64,000 nucleotides of DNA from CAJQQK01 sp965224225 (GTDB lineage Bacteria > Pseudomonadota > Alphaproteobacteria > Rhizobiales > Hyphomicrobiaceae), in NCBI GenBank assembly GCA_965224225.1, contig CBDCZF010000032.1, positions 62,001-126,000 on the forward strand. Direction: 5' to 3'. Positions 26,121 to 34,548 of the stretch are shown one piece after another. The notes beneath the pieces are model-generated. The model had not been told where the DNA came from, ran no database searches, and saw nothing but the letters and a program-made list of their open reading frames with translations. Position 1 is the stretch's first letter, and the number at the start of each line of letters is the position of its first letter. The position numbers and the translations under genes were made by a program.

Positions 26121-28142
26121 CTATCTGAACGGCCAGGGCAGTTCGGCGTAGGCTTGCAAGAGGCCTGGCGGGAAATCGCGATTAAGCGTGTAGGCCATGG
26201 CAACGATGAAGCCGACTCCTGCAACCGTCAGCACAATCGCCCGCATCAGCGACGCGCGCGCCCGGACTAACAGGAAGGCCAGGAAGAATGCGATAAGAGC
26301 GATGACGAAGCCGAAGAACGCGGTGAGGACCAAGAGCGACAGGAACCAGGCGAGCGTCCCCCAGAGCCCGAACGGCGCATCGGCGTCGTCGCCAGCCACT
26401 TCGCCGTCAGCGAACACCGCGTGATCCGCGCCGGATCGTGCCATCTGCAGGAGCAGACCCACTGCTGCCAGCAGCGACGCACCTGCAACGATGAGGGGAA
26501 ACACCCGGTCGTTGAAGACCGGCACGAGCAACGAATCAACGAACGCGTAGACGAGGAACGCCGTCAGCACGAGCGCGAAGATCAACGGCCCGCTCTTGCC
26601 GCGCGTCTGCTCGGCGCTCGGCGTTTGCTGATGCAGCGCCTTCATCTGCCGGGCGCCGATCCACACCGAGAAGATGGTGATCGCCAGGATCGTAATCGAG
26701 ATCGGCGTGAACAGGTATTGCAGCATGGCATCGAGGCCACTGCGCAATTTGATGTTGGCAATCTGGGCGGCCTGATAGGTGTAGGTTTCGGCCTGGCTCG
26801 AGAGCACGAAGCCGATCAGGAAGGCAGGCCTCGACCAGTCGAAGCGGCGCATGAACACGCCGAGCAGCCCGAAGGCGACAAGCGCTGCGAGATCACCGAG
26901 CGACTGGCGCGACTGGAATGCGGCAAAGGCTATCAACATGAACAGGAAGGGGGCGAGCAGCGCGAAGCGGATCGTCGTCAGACGCGCGATCGGACCGGAG
27001 AGCGCAATGCAGAGGCCGGCACCAACCACGTTGGCCAGGGCCAGTGACCAGACAACCGTATAGGTGATGTTTAGATCGTTGGTGATCATCTGCGGGCCGG
27101 CTTCGTAGCCGAGCAGGATCATGCCGCCGATGAAGACCGCCATCGAACCCGAGCCCGGAATACCGAACAGCAGGGTCGGCACCAGTCCGCCGCCCTCCTT
27201 GGCATTGTTGGAGCTTTCAGGGCCAATCACGCCGCGGATCTCGCCCTTGCCGAAGTTCGACTTGTCCTTGGTCGTCTGGACGGTGTGGCCGTAGGCGATC
27301 CAATCGACTACGGATCCTCCGAGCCCCGGAATGACGCCGACGATCACACCGATTACCGAACAGCGGATTGACAGGAACAGGTTGGAAAACCAAGCGCGGA
27401 TGCCATCAAACCAGCCGGCCCCGAGCGACGCGTCCTTGGAGATGGAACGGTCCTGGCGCAGCAATGCCAAGATCTCAGGCACGGCGAAGATGCCAAGCCC
27501 GACGATGACCAGCTTGAAACCATCATAGATGTACGGCCAATCCGGCGAGCTCATACGCGCAGAGCCGAGTGCCGGTGCCTCGCCGATGGTCCCGACCAAC
27601 AGCCCAAGGCCGGCCGCAACGATACCCTTGAGCGGTATGCGCCCCGACAAGGTGCCAACCATCGATAGCCCAAGAATAGTCACCATCAGCAGTTCAGGCA
27701 GACCGAAGGCCAGAACCAACGGTCGGGCAATCAGGATGAAGAAGGTAAGCACGGTGGCACCGAACAAGCCACCGAACAGCGACGAAGCAAACGCCGCCGA
27801 GAGTGCCATCGCCGCCTTGCCATTGCGCGCCAGCGGAAACCCGTCGAGCACGGTGGCTTGCGATGCAGACGATCCGGGAATGCCCATGAGCACGGAAGCA
27901 AATGTGTCCGAAGTCGGGATTACCGCTACCAGCCCGACCATCAGCGCCAGACCGGCGACCGGGTCCATGCCGTAAAGAAACGGCAGCACCAAGCTCAATC
28001 CGGCGATGCCGCCGAGGCCCGGAAAAACGCCGACCGAGAGGCCGAGCACGACGCCTGCAAACAAGAATAGCAGCTGCTGCGGCTGGAAGATCAGAGAAAA
28101 GGCCTGCTCAAGGGCCGGCAGGGCCATCGTTAGGAAATCCAT
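26121..28142 (-). CDS. tctA: Tripartite tricarboxylate transporter permease, TctA fused to TctB-like domain
   Basis: 673 aa from the ATG at 28142. The N-terminal ~500 residues are a TctA permease: 'LFAGVVLGLSVGVFPGLGGI' and the inverted-repeat partner 'VIGVIVGVIPGLGGSVVDWI', with 'LLFGIPGSGSMAVFIGGMIL'. TctA normally ends near residue 500 and is paired with a separate ~150-aa TctB. Here residues about 520-673 form four more membrane helices ('GPLIFALVLTAFLVYAFVDS', 'FFGFVIALIAFFLAFLLVRA') like TctB, and no separate tctB is present. It imports a carboxylate captured by the TctC-like protein encoded just upstream. Confidence 0.87.
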   Translation of the reverse strand: MDFLTMALPALEQAFSLIFQPQQLLFLFAGVVLGLSVGVFPGLGGIAGLSLVLPFLYGMDPVAGLALMVGLVAVIPTSDTFASVLMGIPGSSASQATVLDGFPLARNGKAAMALSAAFASSLFGGLFGATVLTFFILIARPLVLAFGLPELLMVTILGLSMVGTLSGRIPLKGIVAAGLGLLVGTIGEAPALGSARMSSPDWPYIYDGFKLVIVGLGIFAVPEILALLRQDRSISKDASLGAGWFDGIRAWFSNLFLSIRCSVIGVIVGVIPGLGGSVVDWIAYGHTVQTTKDKSNFGKGEIRGVIGPESSNNAKEGGGLVPTLLFGIPGSGSMAVFIGGMILLGYEAGPQMITNDLNITYTVVWSLALANVVGAGLCIALSGPIARLTTIRFALLAPFLFMLIAFAAFQSRQSLGDLAALVAFGLLGVFMRRFDWSRPAFLIGFVLSSQAETYTYQAAQIANIKLRSGLDAMLQYLFTPISITILAITIFSVWIGARQMKALHQQTPSAEQTRGKSGPLIFALVLTAFLVYAFVDSLLVPVFNDRVFPLIVAGASLLAAVGLLLQMARSGADHAVFADGEVAGDDADAPFGLWGTLAWFLSLLVLTAFFGFVIALIAFFLAFLLVRARASLMRAIVLTVAGVGFIVAMAYTLNRDFPPGLLQAYAELPWPFR

Positions 28143-28167
28143 CCCAGAAAATCCCTTGGATACAAGA

Positions 28168-28196
28168 GGGGTCAGCGATAGACGACCGCCGACCCC
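28168..28196 (-). promoter_or_regulatory. Intercistronic hairpin between tctC- and tctA-type genes
   Basis: GGGGTC at 28168-28173 pairs with GACCCC at 28191-28196; after one A-C mismatch three more pairs (GCG with CGC) close a nine-base loop. It lies between the binding-protein stop at 28213 and the permease start at 28142, where differential expression of a binding protein and its permease would be set. Confidence 0.45.
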
Positions 28197-28212
28197 CACA
28201 TTCCCAGTTGGC

Positions 28213-29310
28213 TTAGAGCTTCACACCATAGCGCTCTTTGAGCCAGCCTTTGATCCAGGCTTTGGCAGACTCGTTGACCACCGTGCCCTGCTTCAGCTTG
28301 GCGGCCGCTGCTGCCCCCGTCGATTGCGGGTAGACGCCAAGGCGCTTCTTAGAGATCTCGGCGAAATTGGGCCGTTCGGTTACCGCCTTGAACGCGTTGG
28401 AGTACGTATCGACAATGTCCTTCGGTGTGCCCTTGGGCAGGAAGACCATCTTCTGAGCTGGGAAGCCTGCAACGAAGAATGCTTTCCAGGCATCCCACGC
28501 TTCACCCGAAGGTTCTTTGCCCTTTATCTTGGTGTAGACTTCCTTGAACGTCGGGATGTCCGGGAAAGTTGGATCGCGCACGATGTTGCCGTTGTCATCC
28601 AAGGCTCCCCAGGTCATGATCGCCACGGCCTTGCCTTCCTTGACGAGCGGCGTGACCTTGGACAGGAACGCTGACGACGTTTGGTAGTCGATGTTGGCTT
28701 CACCGCGTTCGAACATCAGCCGGCCGGCCGACCGGCCCTTGATGCCGAACACCGGCTCGACCTTCATGCCGAGCATCTCCCAGGCGAGCAGCGGGACCAG
28801 ATCAAGCCGCGTCGCCCCTTGCGAGCCGTAGACGAAGCTGGTGGACTTGATCACCGACATCGGATCGGCCTGCCATTTTTTGGCAAGATCCGCCGGCAGG
28901 TAGGCAACGCCGCCCGTCGCCGTGGCCAGCACGACGTTCCAGTCGGCATAATCATACTTGACGCGCTTGTCGCCAAGCAGGAACGGGAACTGGGTCGAGC
29001 CCGACGAGCCGAAGATCGTCAGGCCATCCGGTTTGGCGCGGCTCGCAAACCAGTTGGCACCCTTGGTCGAGCCGGCGCCCGGCATGTTCTTGACGACGAT
29101 TGCAGGCTTGCCCGGCAGGGCTTCGCTGAGCAGCGGCGCATAGAACCGCGCCCACTTGTCGGAGCCGCCACCTTCCCGGAACGGGATCACCCAGTCGATT
29201 GTTTTGCCGGAGAAATCAGCGGCAGACAGTGTCGTAGGCGATATGGCAACCGCAGCTGCCGCCAGTGCGGCCAGCGCCGAAGCGTAGCCGAGATTCATGG
29301 TGCGAGACAT
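28213..29310 (-). CDS. tctC: Tripartite tricarboxylate transporter substrate-binding protein (TctC/Bug family)
   Basis: 365 aa. The ATG at 29310 has a GGAGG ribosome site six bases away and is followed by a Sec signal peptide ('YASALAALAAAAVAISPTTL', cleavage after LSA). The mature part starts 'DFSGKTIDWVIPFREGGGSD', the Bug-family start with the beta-1 ligand loop; 'VVKNMPGAGSTKGANWFA' is the second signature. Bug proteins bind carboxylates by two water molecules. It is the first gene of the tctC-tctA operon and divergent from the two-component regulator genes. Confidence 0.9.
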   Translation of the reverse strand: MSRTMNLGYASALAALAAAAVAISPTTLSAADFSGKTIDWVIPFREGGGSDKWARFYAPLLSEALPGKPAIVVKNMPGAGSTKGANWFASRAKPDGLTIFGSSGSTQFPFLLGDKRVKYDYADWNVVLATATGGVAYLPADLAKKWQADPMSVIKSTSFVYGSQGATRLDLVPLLAWEMLGMKVEPVFGIKGRSAGRLMFERGEANIDYQTSSAFLSKVTPLVKEGKAVAIMTWGALDDNGNIVRDPTFPDIPTFKEVYTKIKGKEPSGEAWDAWKAFFVAGFPAQKMVFLPKGTPKDIVDTYSNAFKAVTERPNFAEISKKRLGVYPQSTGAAAAAKLKQGTVVNESAKAWIKGWLKERYGVKL

Positions 29311-29413
29311 TCCCGCCTCCCTGTTGAGATTGGTCCAAACAAGGGAGGCCGCACAGCGCCAAGCCGCATTTCCGTTCCTCCCTGCCATCCCGATTCTTGA
29401 TTATTGCCCTAGC

Positions 29414-29447
29414 CGCGATCAGGTGTCGGCTGCCGGCGCGATCAGGT
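29414..29447. promoter_or_regulatory. Perfect 11-base direct repeat, candidate response-regulator operator
   Basis: CGCGATCAGGT occurs at 29414-29424 and again at 29437-29447, 23 bases start to start, about two helical turns apart. The pair lies in the 206-base divergent region between the TctC-like gene and the response-regulator gene. OmpR-family regulators commonly bind tandem direct repeats, so this is a good operator candidate for control of the transporter, of the regulator, or of both. Confidence 0.55.
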
Positions 29448-29516
29448 TGACGCCTCCCCAATATCGGGTGAAGCTTTCATAAACCTCTCATGCTCGAAAT
29501 TTCGCGATGCAGCAAA

Positions 29517-30188
29517 ATGCGGATCGTTCTGATCGAAGACAACCGGATGCTTGCCGACGGCATCGCTCGTACGCTGCGAGACACCGGGCATGCGGTGGAA
29601 TGCTTCGCTGATGGCGCTGAAGCGGACACCTTTCTGGCGCAGGAGAGCGCCGATCTCGCGATTATAGACATCAATCTGCCGTCGCTATCCGGGCTCGACG
29701 TGCTCCGCCGGATGCGCCAGCGAGGTGATACCGCGCCGGTCCTGCTGCTGACGGCCCGTGATTCGACCGGCGACCGGGTGACAGGACTCGATGCCGGCGC
29801 CGACGATTATCTGGTCAAGCCGTTTGCAGTCGAGGAGTTCGAGGCTCGTGTCAGGGCGTTGTTGCGCCGGCGAGCTAGCAACGACGACCATCGCGTGCAG
29901 GTCGGCTCGCTCGAGTTCCACATGGGTGCGCGGCGCGTCTTCATCAACGGTGATGAGGTCAAGCTGCCGCGCAAGGAATTGGCGTTGCTCGAGTGTCTGA
30001 TCGACCGTGCCGGCCGGCTGGTATCAAAGGACGAAATCGCCGACCATATCTATGGCGTCGGCTCCGAGGCCGAGGGCCGGGTTGTCGAAATCTACGTCTC
30101 CCGGCTGCGCAAGCATCTTTCCGACACGGACGTCGAAATCCGGACCGCCCGCGGGCTCGGCTACATGCTGGAGGCAGGCAATCCATGA
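29517..30188 (+). CDS. tctD: OmpR-family response regulator (TctD-like)
   Basis: 223 aa from the ATG at 29517; an earlier ATG at 29490 would add nine residues before the conserved 'MRIVLIEDNRML'. The receiver domain has the acidic pair in 'IEDN', the phospho-acceptor Asp in 'IIDINLPSLSGLDVL' (about residue 51), Thr in 'LLTARDSTGDR' and Lys in 'DDYLVKPFAVEEFEARV'. The C-terminal winged helix includes 'RKELALLECLIDRAG' and 'EIYVSRLRKHL'. It overlaps the kinase gene by ATGA. By position it should control the divergent tctC-tctA operon, as TctD does in the known citrate-type systems. Confidence 0.9.
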   Translation: MRIVLIEDNRMLADGIARTLRDTGHAVECFADGAEADTFLAQESADLAIIDINLPSLSGLDVLRRMRQRGDTAPVLLLTARDSTGDRVTGLDAGADDYLVKPFAVEEFEARVRALLRRRASNDDHRVQVGSLEFHMGARRVFINGDEVKLPRKELALLECLIDRAGRLVSKDEIADHIYGVGSEAEGRVVEIYVSRLRKHLSDTDVEIRTARGLGYMLEAGNP

Positions 30189-31582
30189 TGCTGCCCAGCC
30201 GCTCGTTGCGTTTGCGGCTCATCGTCATTCTGCTCGTGCCGCTTTGCCTGGTCGCCATGGCCGGCGTCTACTGGCGCTACCAGGAGGCGCTGAAGACCGG
30301 CGAGCAGCTCTACGACAAGACCTTGTTTGCCATTGCCCTTGCCATCTCGCGCCGGGTCACCGCAAGCGGCGGTGATCTGGTTGCCGAGGACGTCCTGGAG
30401 GTCGTGACGGAATACTTAGGTGATCAGGTGTTCTACCGGGTCAGTGCATCCGACGGCTCGTTCGTTACCGGATATGCCAGCGGTCCAAAGGTGCCGGACA
30501 GCCTCAAAATCAAATCCGGACGGCCGTCGTTTTTCGATGGCGAATTTCAAGGCGACCTGGTGAGGGCGGTGATCTATCGCGAACTCAATACCGAGGTTGA
30601 GATACCGGGCTGGATAACGATCAAGACCTGGCAGACGACACGTGAGCGCACCGCTTATGCCCGCCGGCTGGCCCTGCAATCACTCGGCCTGATGCTCGCC
30701 ATTATTGCTGCGGCGGGCGCTGTCATCTGGTTCGGCGTCAATCGCGGACTTTGGCCGCTGCTCGATCTCGTCAATGCCCTGCAAAAACGATCAGCCGACG
30801 ACTTGTCGGCCATTCGCCGCCCGGTTCCCCGCGAGGTCAGGGGCCTGGTTGCATCTATGAACCTGCTGTTCGGACAGCTCCGCGAGGCGTTCGCCGCCCG
30901 CGATGCGCTGATTGCGGATGCCGCTCATCAATTGCGCAACCCGGTGGCTGCCATCCTCACGCAGGCCGAAGCTGCCGCCAACACGGCCGATCCCGACGAA
31001 GCCCGCAAGCGGGTTGCCGACGTTGCCGAAGCCGCCCGCCGCACCAGTCGGCTGACCCAGCAGCTACTGTCCATGGAAAAGGCGCGCGGGCGAGGCGCGC
31101 GCTCGACCTTCGATCTGTCGAGCCTGGCAGCCGATGTCGCCCGCCAGCACGCACCGATTGCCATGCGCCGAGGCGGCAGCTTTTCCTTCACGGACGCAAA
31201 GTCCCCGATTTACGTCAACGGCGACAAAACCATGATCCGCGAGGCCATCGATAACCTTGTCGACAACGCCGTACGTTACGGATTGCGCGATGGCGGCTCG
31301 ATCAACGTCAGCGCCAGACGCCTGTCGGATACGCGTGCGGTGGTCCAGGTCGAAGACGACGGCCCGGGCATTCCCCCGCAGCAGCAAGGCCGGATCTTCG
31401 AACGCTTCGTGCGCCTCGATGATGACCATGACGGCGGCTGCGGGCTCGGCCTCGCAATTGTCTCGGAAGTTGCCGCCACTCATGCAGGTGAGGTTTCGCT
31501 GGCGAACGGGCAAACGACACAGTTCACCCTGGTGCTGCCGACCTGCCAGCCAACGCCGGAAGCCGCCGCACGCCATTCTTGA
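30185..31582 (+). CDS. tctE: Sensor histidine kinase (TctE-like)
   Basis: 465 aa from the ATG at 30185. A membrane helix at about 12-30, a periplasmic 2CSK_N-type sensor domain (about 31-160), and a second helix at about 166-186 precede the cytosolic kinase. The phospho-His is in 'DAAHQLRNPVAAIL' (about 242), the N box in 'EAIDNLVDNAVRYG', G1 in 'VEDDGPGIPP', F box 'GRIFERFVR', and G2 in 'GCGLGLAIVSEV'. It should phosphorylate the response regulator encoded by the overlapping gene. The ligand is probably a carboxylate carried by the TctCA system. Confidence 0.9.
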   Translation: MMLPSRSLRLRLIVILLVPLCLVAMAGVYWRYQEALKTGEQLYDKTLFAIALAISRRVTASGGDLVAEDVLEVVTEYLGDQVFYRVSASDGSFVTGYASGPKVPDSLKIKSGRPSFFDGEFQGDLVRAVIYRELNTEVEIPGWITIKTWQTTRERTAYARRLALQSLGLMLAIIAAAGAVIWFGVNRGLWPLLDLVNALQKRSADDLSAIRRPVPREVRGLVASMNLLFGQLREAFAARDALIADAAHQLRNPVAAILTQAEAAANTADPDEARKRVADVAEAARRTSRLTQQLLSMEKARGRGARSTFDLSSLAADVARQHAPIAMRRGGSFSFTDAKSPIYVNGDKTMIREAIDNLVDNAVRYGLRDGGSINVSARRLSDTRAVVQVEDDGPGIPPQQQGRIFERFVRLDDDHDGGCGLGLAIVSEVAATHAGEVSLANGQTTQFTLVLPTCQPTPEAAARHS

Positions 31583-31610
31583 GACGGCAAGCCGTCAGCG
31601 GTTGGCCAGG

Positions 31611-32381
31611 TCAGATCGAACGGTAGCCGCCATCGGCCATGATGATGTCGCCGGTGACGTAGGCGGCAAGGTCGGAGGCCAGGAATACGGCGGGCCCGAC
31701 GATATCGGCAGGCTTGCCGGCACGGGCGAGCGGCGTGTGGTCAAGGAAGATCTTCACAAGATCGGGGTTGTTGGCACGTGCTGCGGCATTGAGCGGTGTT
31801 TCGATCAGGCCCGGACCGATCGCATTGACGCGGACGCCGTCCTTGCCGAGTTCGGCGGCGAGCGCCTTGGTGAAGCCAAGTACGCCGTGCTTCGAGGTCG
31901 TGTAGGCGGCCGAATTCGGCGTGCGGACATGCACGAACGACTGGATCGAACCGATGTTGATGATCCGCCCCTTTGTCGCGCGCAGCTGATCGAGAAAGGC
32001 ATGCGTGACGTTGAATACGCCCTTGATGTTGATATCGATGATGTCGTCCCAGTCCTTGACGACGGCTGCTTCATCGCCGGTGAAGGGATTGCGCCGGTTG
32101 ATGCCCGCATTGTTGACGAGGATCGAGACCTGGCCCTGGTCGGCTGCGATTTTGGCGGCAGCAGCGCGGCACGCGCCCCGGTCCGTGACGTCGAGTTCGA
32201 CGCTTACCGCCTTGCCGCCGGCATCACCAACCGCCTTGGCGGTACCGGCAGCCGCTTGCGCATCGATATCGAGTACGATGACCTCGGCGCCCTGCTCGGC
32301 ATAGCCGATCGCGATCGCTTCGCCGATCCCCGAGCCGCCGCCCGTTACCGCTGCGAGATGTCCTTCGAGTAACTTGCCCAT
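31611..32381 (-). CDS. Short-chain dehydrogenase/reductase (KduD-like)
   Basis: 256 aa from the ATG at 32381. The classical SDR motifs are present: 'TGGGSGIGEAIA' nucleotide loop, 'NNAG', catalytic Ser in 'NIGSIQS', and Tyr-x-x-x-Lys in 'AAYTTSKHGVLG'. An Asp at the end of beta-2 ('VIVLDIDAQ') favours NAD over NADP. The text resembles 2-deoxy-D-gluconate 3-dehydrogenase and gluconate 5-dehydrogenase. It lies 110 bases downstream of the enolase-superfamily gene on the same strand, so both may degrade one sugar acid. Confidence 0.85.
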   Translation of the reverse strand: MGKLLEGHLAAVTGGGSGIGEAIAIGYAEQGAEVIVLDIDAQAAAGTAKAVGDAGGKAVSVELDVTDRGACRAAAAKIAADQGQVSILVNNAGINRRNPFTGDEAAVVKDWDDIIDINIKGVFNVTHAFLDQLRATKGRIINIGSIQSFVHVRTPNSAAYTTSKHGVLGFTKALAAELGKDGVRVNAIGPGLIETPLNAAARANNPDLVKIFLDHTPLARAGKPADIVGPAVFLASDLAAYVTGDIIMADGGYRSI

Positions 32382-32491
32382 GTCGTTGTCCTCCGTGCCT
32401 ACCTGCAAATTCGGTGATTTACGCCGCGGCCGCAATTCGCCTTCCATTCCCTGACCAGACCTATCACAAGGCGGATTCGCCGAGCGAAACG

Positions 32492-33601
32492 CTAATTGAC
32501 CCGGTATTTCGCGATCATGTCCTGGTCGAGTTCGAGACCGAACCCGGGGCCATCTGTGACTGCGACCTTGCCGTCCTTCGGTTTCGGGCGGTTGGCCCAA
32601 AGCCGCTGCCAGACCGGATCGCGCTCGGGATGGGCGAAACACTCGATGTAGGTGCCGTGCGGGATCGCCGAAAGCAGGTGCTGCGAGATCTGTGCTTCCT
32701 CGTGATGCGCCATCTGTACGCCGGCCACCTGGCACATTGCGGCGGCACGGCGCCAGTCAGTGACGCCGCCGGCCTCCGAGACATCAACGTTAATGTAATC
32801 GACGGCCCCGGCCTCGATCAGCCGGCGCACGCCATGGCTGGTGATCTCGCACTGGCCGGCGTTGACCGGAAATCGGATTGCCTGGCGTACACGGGCCATC
32901 TGGACTGCATCGTCATACCAATGGCAGGGCTCCTCGAACCAAGCGATCTCGAGATCCTCGATCAGGCGGGCGAAACGGATCGCGTCCGCCGCCGTCCAGC
33001 CGCGATTGGCATCGACGCACAGCATGAAACCTGGCGCCTTGGCGGCATGAGCCGCGCGGACCCGTTCAGCATCGGCTTCGGGTGTCAGGCCGCCGACCTT
33101 GAACTTGCAGCCGGCCATGCCGGCGGCCTGGTACATCTCGATTTCCGCGCCGATGTCTGAGAGGGTCTTGCCGTCCATGTAGTAGCCGCCGATCGAAAGG
33201 ATCGGCATCTCGCGGCGATAACCGCCGAGCAATTCGTTGACCGACCGTCCGCAGGCCTTACCCATCACGTCCCAAACCGCACAATCGATGCACGAAATGG
33301 CCTCCAGCATGGCCTTGCGATCGCCATTCGGGATCGTGAAGGCAAAAAGCGCTTCCCATATGCGCTCGTAGGCGAAGACGTCGTGGCCCCTGATCGCCGG
33401 CGCCAGGACGTCCTCGATCAGCCGGCAGATCTCAAGGCCGTGCTCGCGGTTGTCGCCGTTGTAAACCTCGCTCACCAGGCCGTCTTCGGTGCGCAAGCGC
33501 GTGATCACCGTCGAGCGCTTGAGTACCGAATAGGTGGCGCCGCCGAAGTTCATAGCCAGCGGAATGTCGATCGCGATGGCTTCGATGGAATTGATGCGCA
33601 T
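32492..33601 (-). CDS. Mandelate racemase/muconate lactonizing enzyme-family protein (enolase superfamily)
   Basis: 369 aa. The N-terminal capping domain begins 'MRINSIEAIAIDIPLAMNFG'. In the barrel, a Lys-x-Lys acid/base motif is seen in 'CKFKVGGLTP', metal ligands in 'CVDANRGW' (Asp), 'WFEEPCHWY' (Glu) and 'AGQCEITSHG' (Glu), and a possible His of the His-Asp pair in 'MAHHEEAQIS'. This set fits the mandelate racemase subgroup, which contains many acid-sugar dehydratases. The third metal-ligand region is slightly unusual (AGQCE instead of the more common GE). The substrate is unknown; the adjacent SDR supports a sugar acid. Confidence 0.83.
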   Translation of the reverse strand: MRINSIEAIAIDIPLAMNFGGATYSVLKRSTVITRLRTEDGLVSEVYNGDNREHGLEICRLIEDVLAPAIRGHDVFAYERIWEALFAFTIPNGDRKAMLEAISCIDCAVWDVMGKACGRSVNELLGGYRREMPILSIGGYYMDGKTLSDIGAEIEMYQAAGMAGCKFKVGGLTPEADAERVRAAHAAKAPGFMLCVDANRGWTAADAIRFARLIEDLEIAWFEEPCHWYDDAVQMARVRQAIRFPVNAGQCEITSHGVRRLIEAGAVDYINVDVSEAGGVTDWRRAAAMCQVAGVQMAHHEEAQISQHLLSAIPHGTYIECFAHPERDPVWQRLWANRPKPKDGKVAVTDGPGFGLELDQDMIAKYRVN

Positions 33602-33771
33602 GTGCCGCTCCCGAGCTCAGATAGAACAATGATAGCCGCAGTGCGGCCGGCAGTTGACAATGCCTGCAACGCGGATGTGATGGTTGCAGATATGTTGTTG
33701 GCCAGGAGCGGTCCCGGCTCCAATTGGTATCGAACACAACCACGATGTGTACAAAAGAGAGTATTCGCTCA

Positions 33772-34380
33772 ATGAAAGTTCATCACGCCCCCGGCACACG
33801 CTCGGTTCGCATCATCTGGCTGCTCGAAGAGCTCGGCCTGCCCTACGAGGTCGAACTGCACAAGCTCGGCGATGCGGAAATGCGTTCACCCGAATATGCG
33901 AAAGTGCACCCGATGGGCCGCGTGCCGGCGCTGATCGACGGCGATGTGACGATCTTCGAATCCGGCGCGATCGTCGAATACGTGCTTGCCAGGTACGGCA
34001 ACGGCCGCCTGCTGCCGGCGACCGATTCAGCGGATTTCCCCGGCTACCTGCAGTGGTTGCATTACGCGGAGGGCATGATCATGCCGCCGGTCAACACGAT
34101 CGTCGTCGAGACCATCCTGCTGCCTGAGGAACGGCGCAACCAGACGAATGTCGACCGGGCAACCAAGCTCCTGACCCGGATGCTCGGCGCCGTCGACCGG
34201 CATATGGAGGGGCGCGAGTATCTGGCCGGCGCATTCAGCGGCGCCGATATCATGACCGGGCATGCCTGCTCGGTCGCAAAGCGGCTTGGCGCGGATGTCT
34301 CCGGCATGCCTAACGCAAGTGCCTATATCGAGCGCATCGAGGCGCGCCCGGCGCTCGTGAAGGCGCGGGAAACCGGTTAA
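33772..34380 (+). CDS. Glutathione S-transferase-family protein
   Basis: 202 aa from the ATG at 33772 ('MKVHHAPGTRSVRIIWLLEE'); an in-frame start at 33724 adds 16 residues before the thioredoxin-like fold and is not used. The N-terminal domain has the cis-Pro region 'GRVPALIDGDVTIFESGAIV' with the glutathione-binding E-S pair; an all-helical C-terminal domain follows ('GREYLAGAFSGADIMTGHA'). The active-site Ser is probably in 'TRSVR'. It is divergent from the enolase-superfamily gene. The substrate is unknown. Confidence 0.88.
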   Translation: MKVHHAPGTRSVRIIWLLEELGLPYEVELHKLGDAEMRSPEYAKVHPMGRVPALIDGDVTIFESGAIVEYVLARYGNGRLLPATDSADFPGYLQWLHYAEGMIMPPVNTIVVETILLPEERRNQTNVDRATKLLTRMLGAVDRHMEGREYLAGAFSGADIMTGHACSVAKRLGADVSGMPNASAYIERIEARPALVKARETG

Positions 34381-34548
34381 AATTGACCGGCTACCGTAAC
34401 CAAACACCACAACCGTGATCAAGAGCAGTTGCAGGCGCTCGATTGCGTGCTACCTTGCCCGCATAACCAGCACCGCCCCTCCGGATTGTAGATCTTCCAC
34501 GGGGCGTAAAGATAATAACGTTCTGAGGAAACCGAAGGACCCTGACGC

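Noticed and set aside
31257..32372. Plus-strand open frame running from the kinase gene into the SDR gene
   Set aside because: It spans two unrelated genes in an off frame and has no ribosome site or domain.
33654..33683. TTGACA at 33654-33659 as a -35 box for the GST gene
   Set aside because: The hexamer is perfect but no acceptable -10 element occurs at 16-18 bases, so I do not call a promoter.
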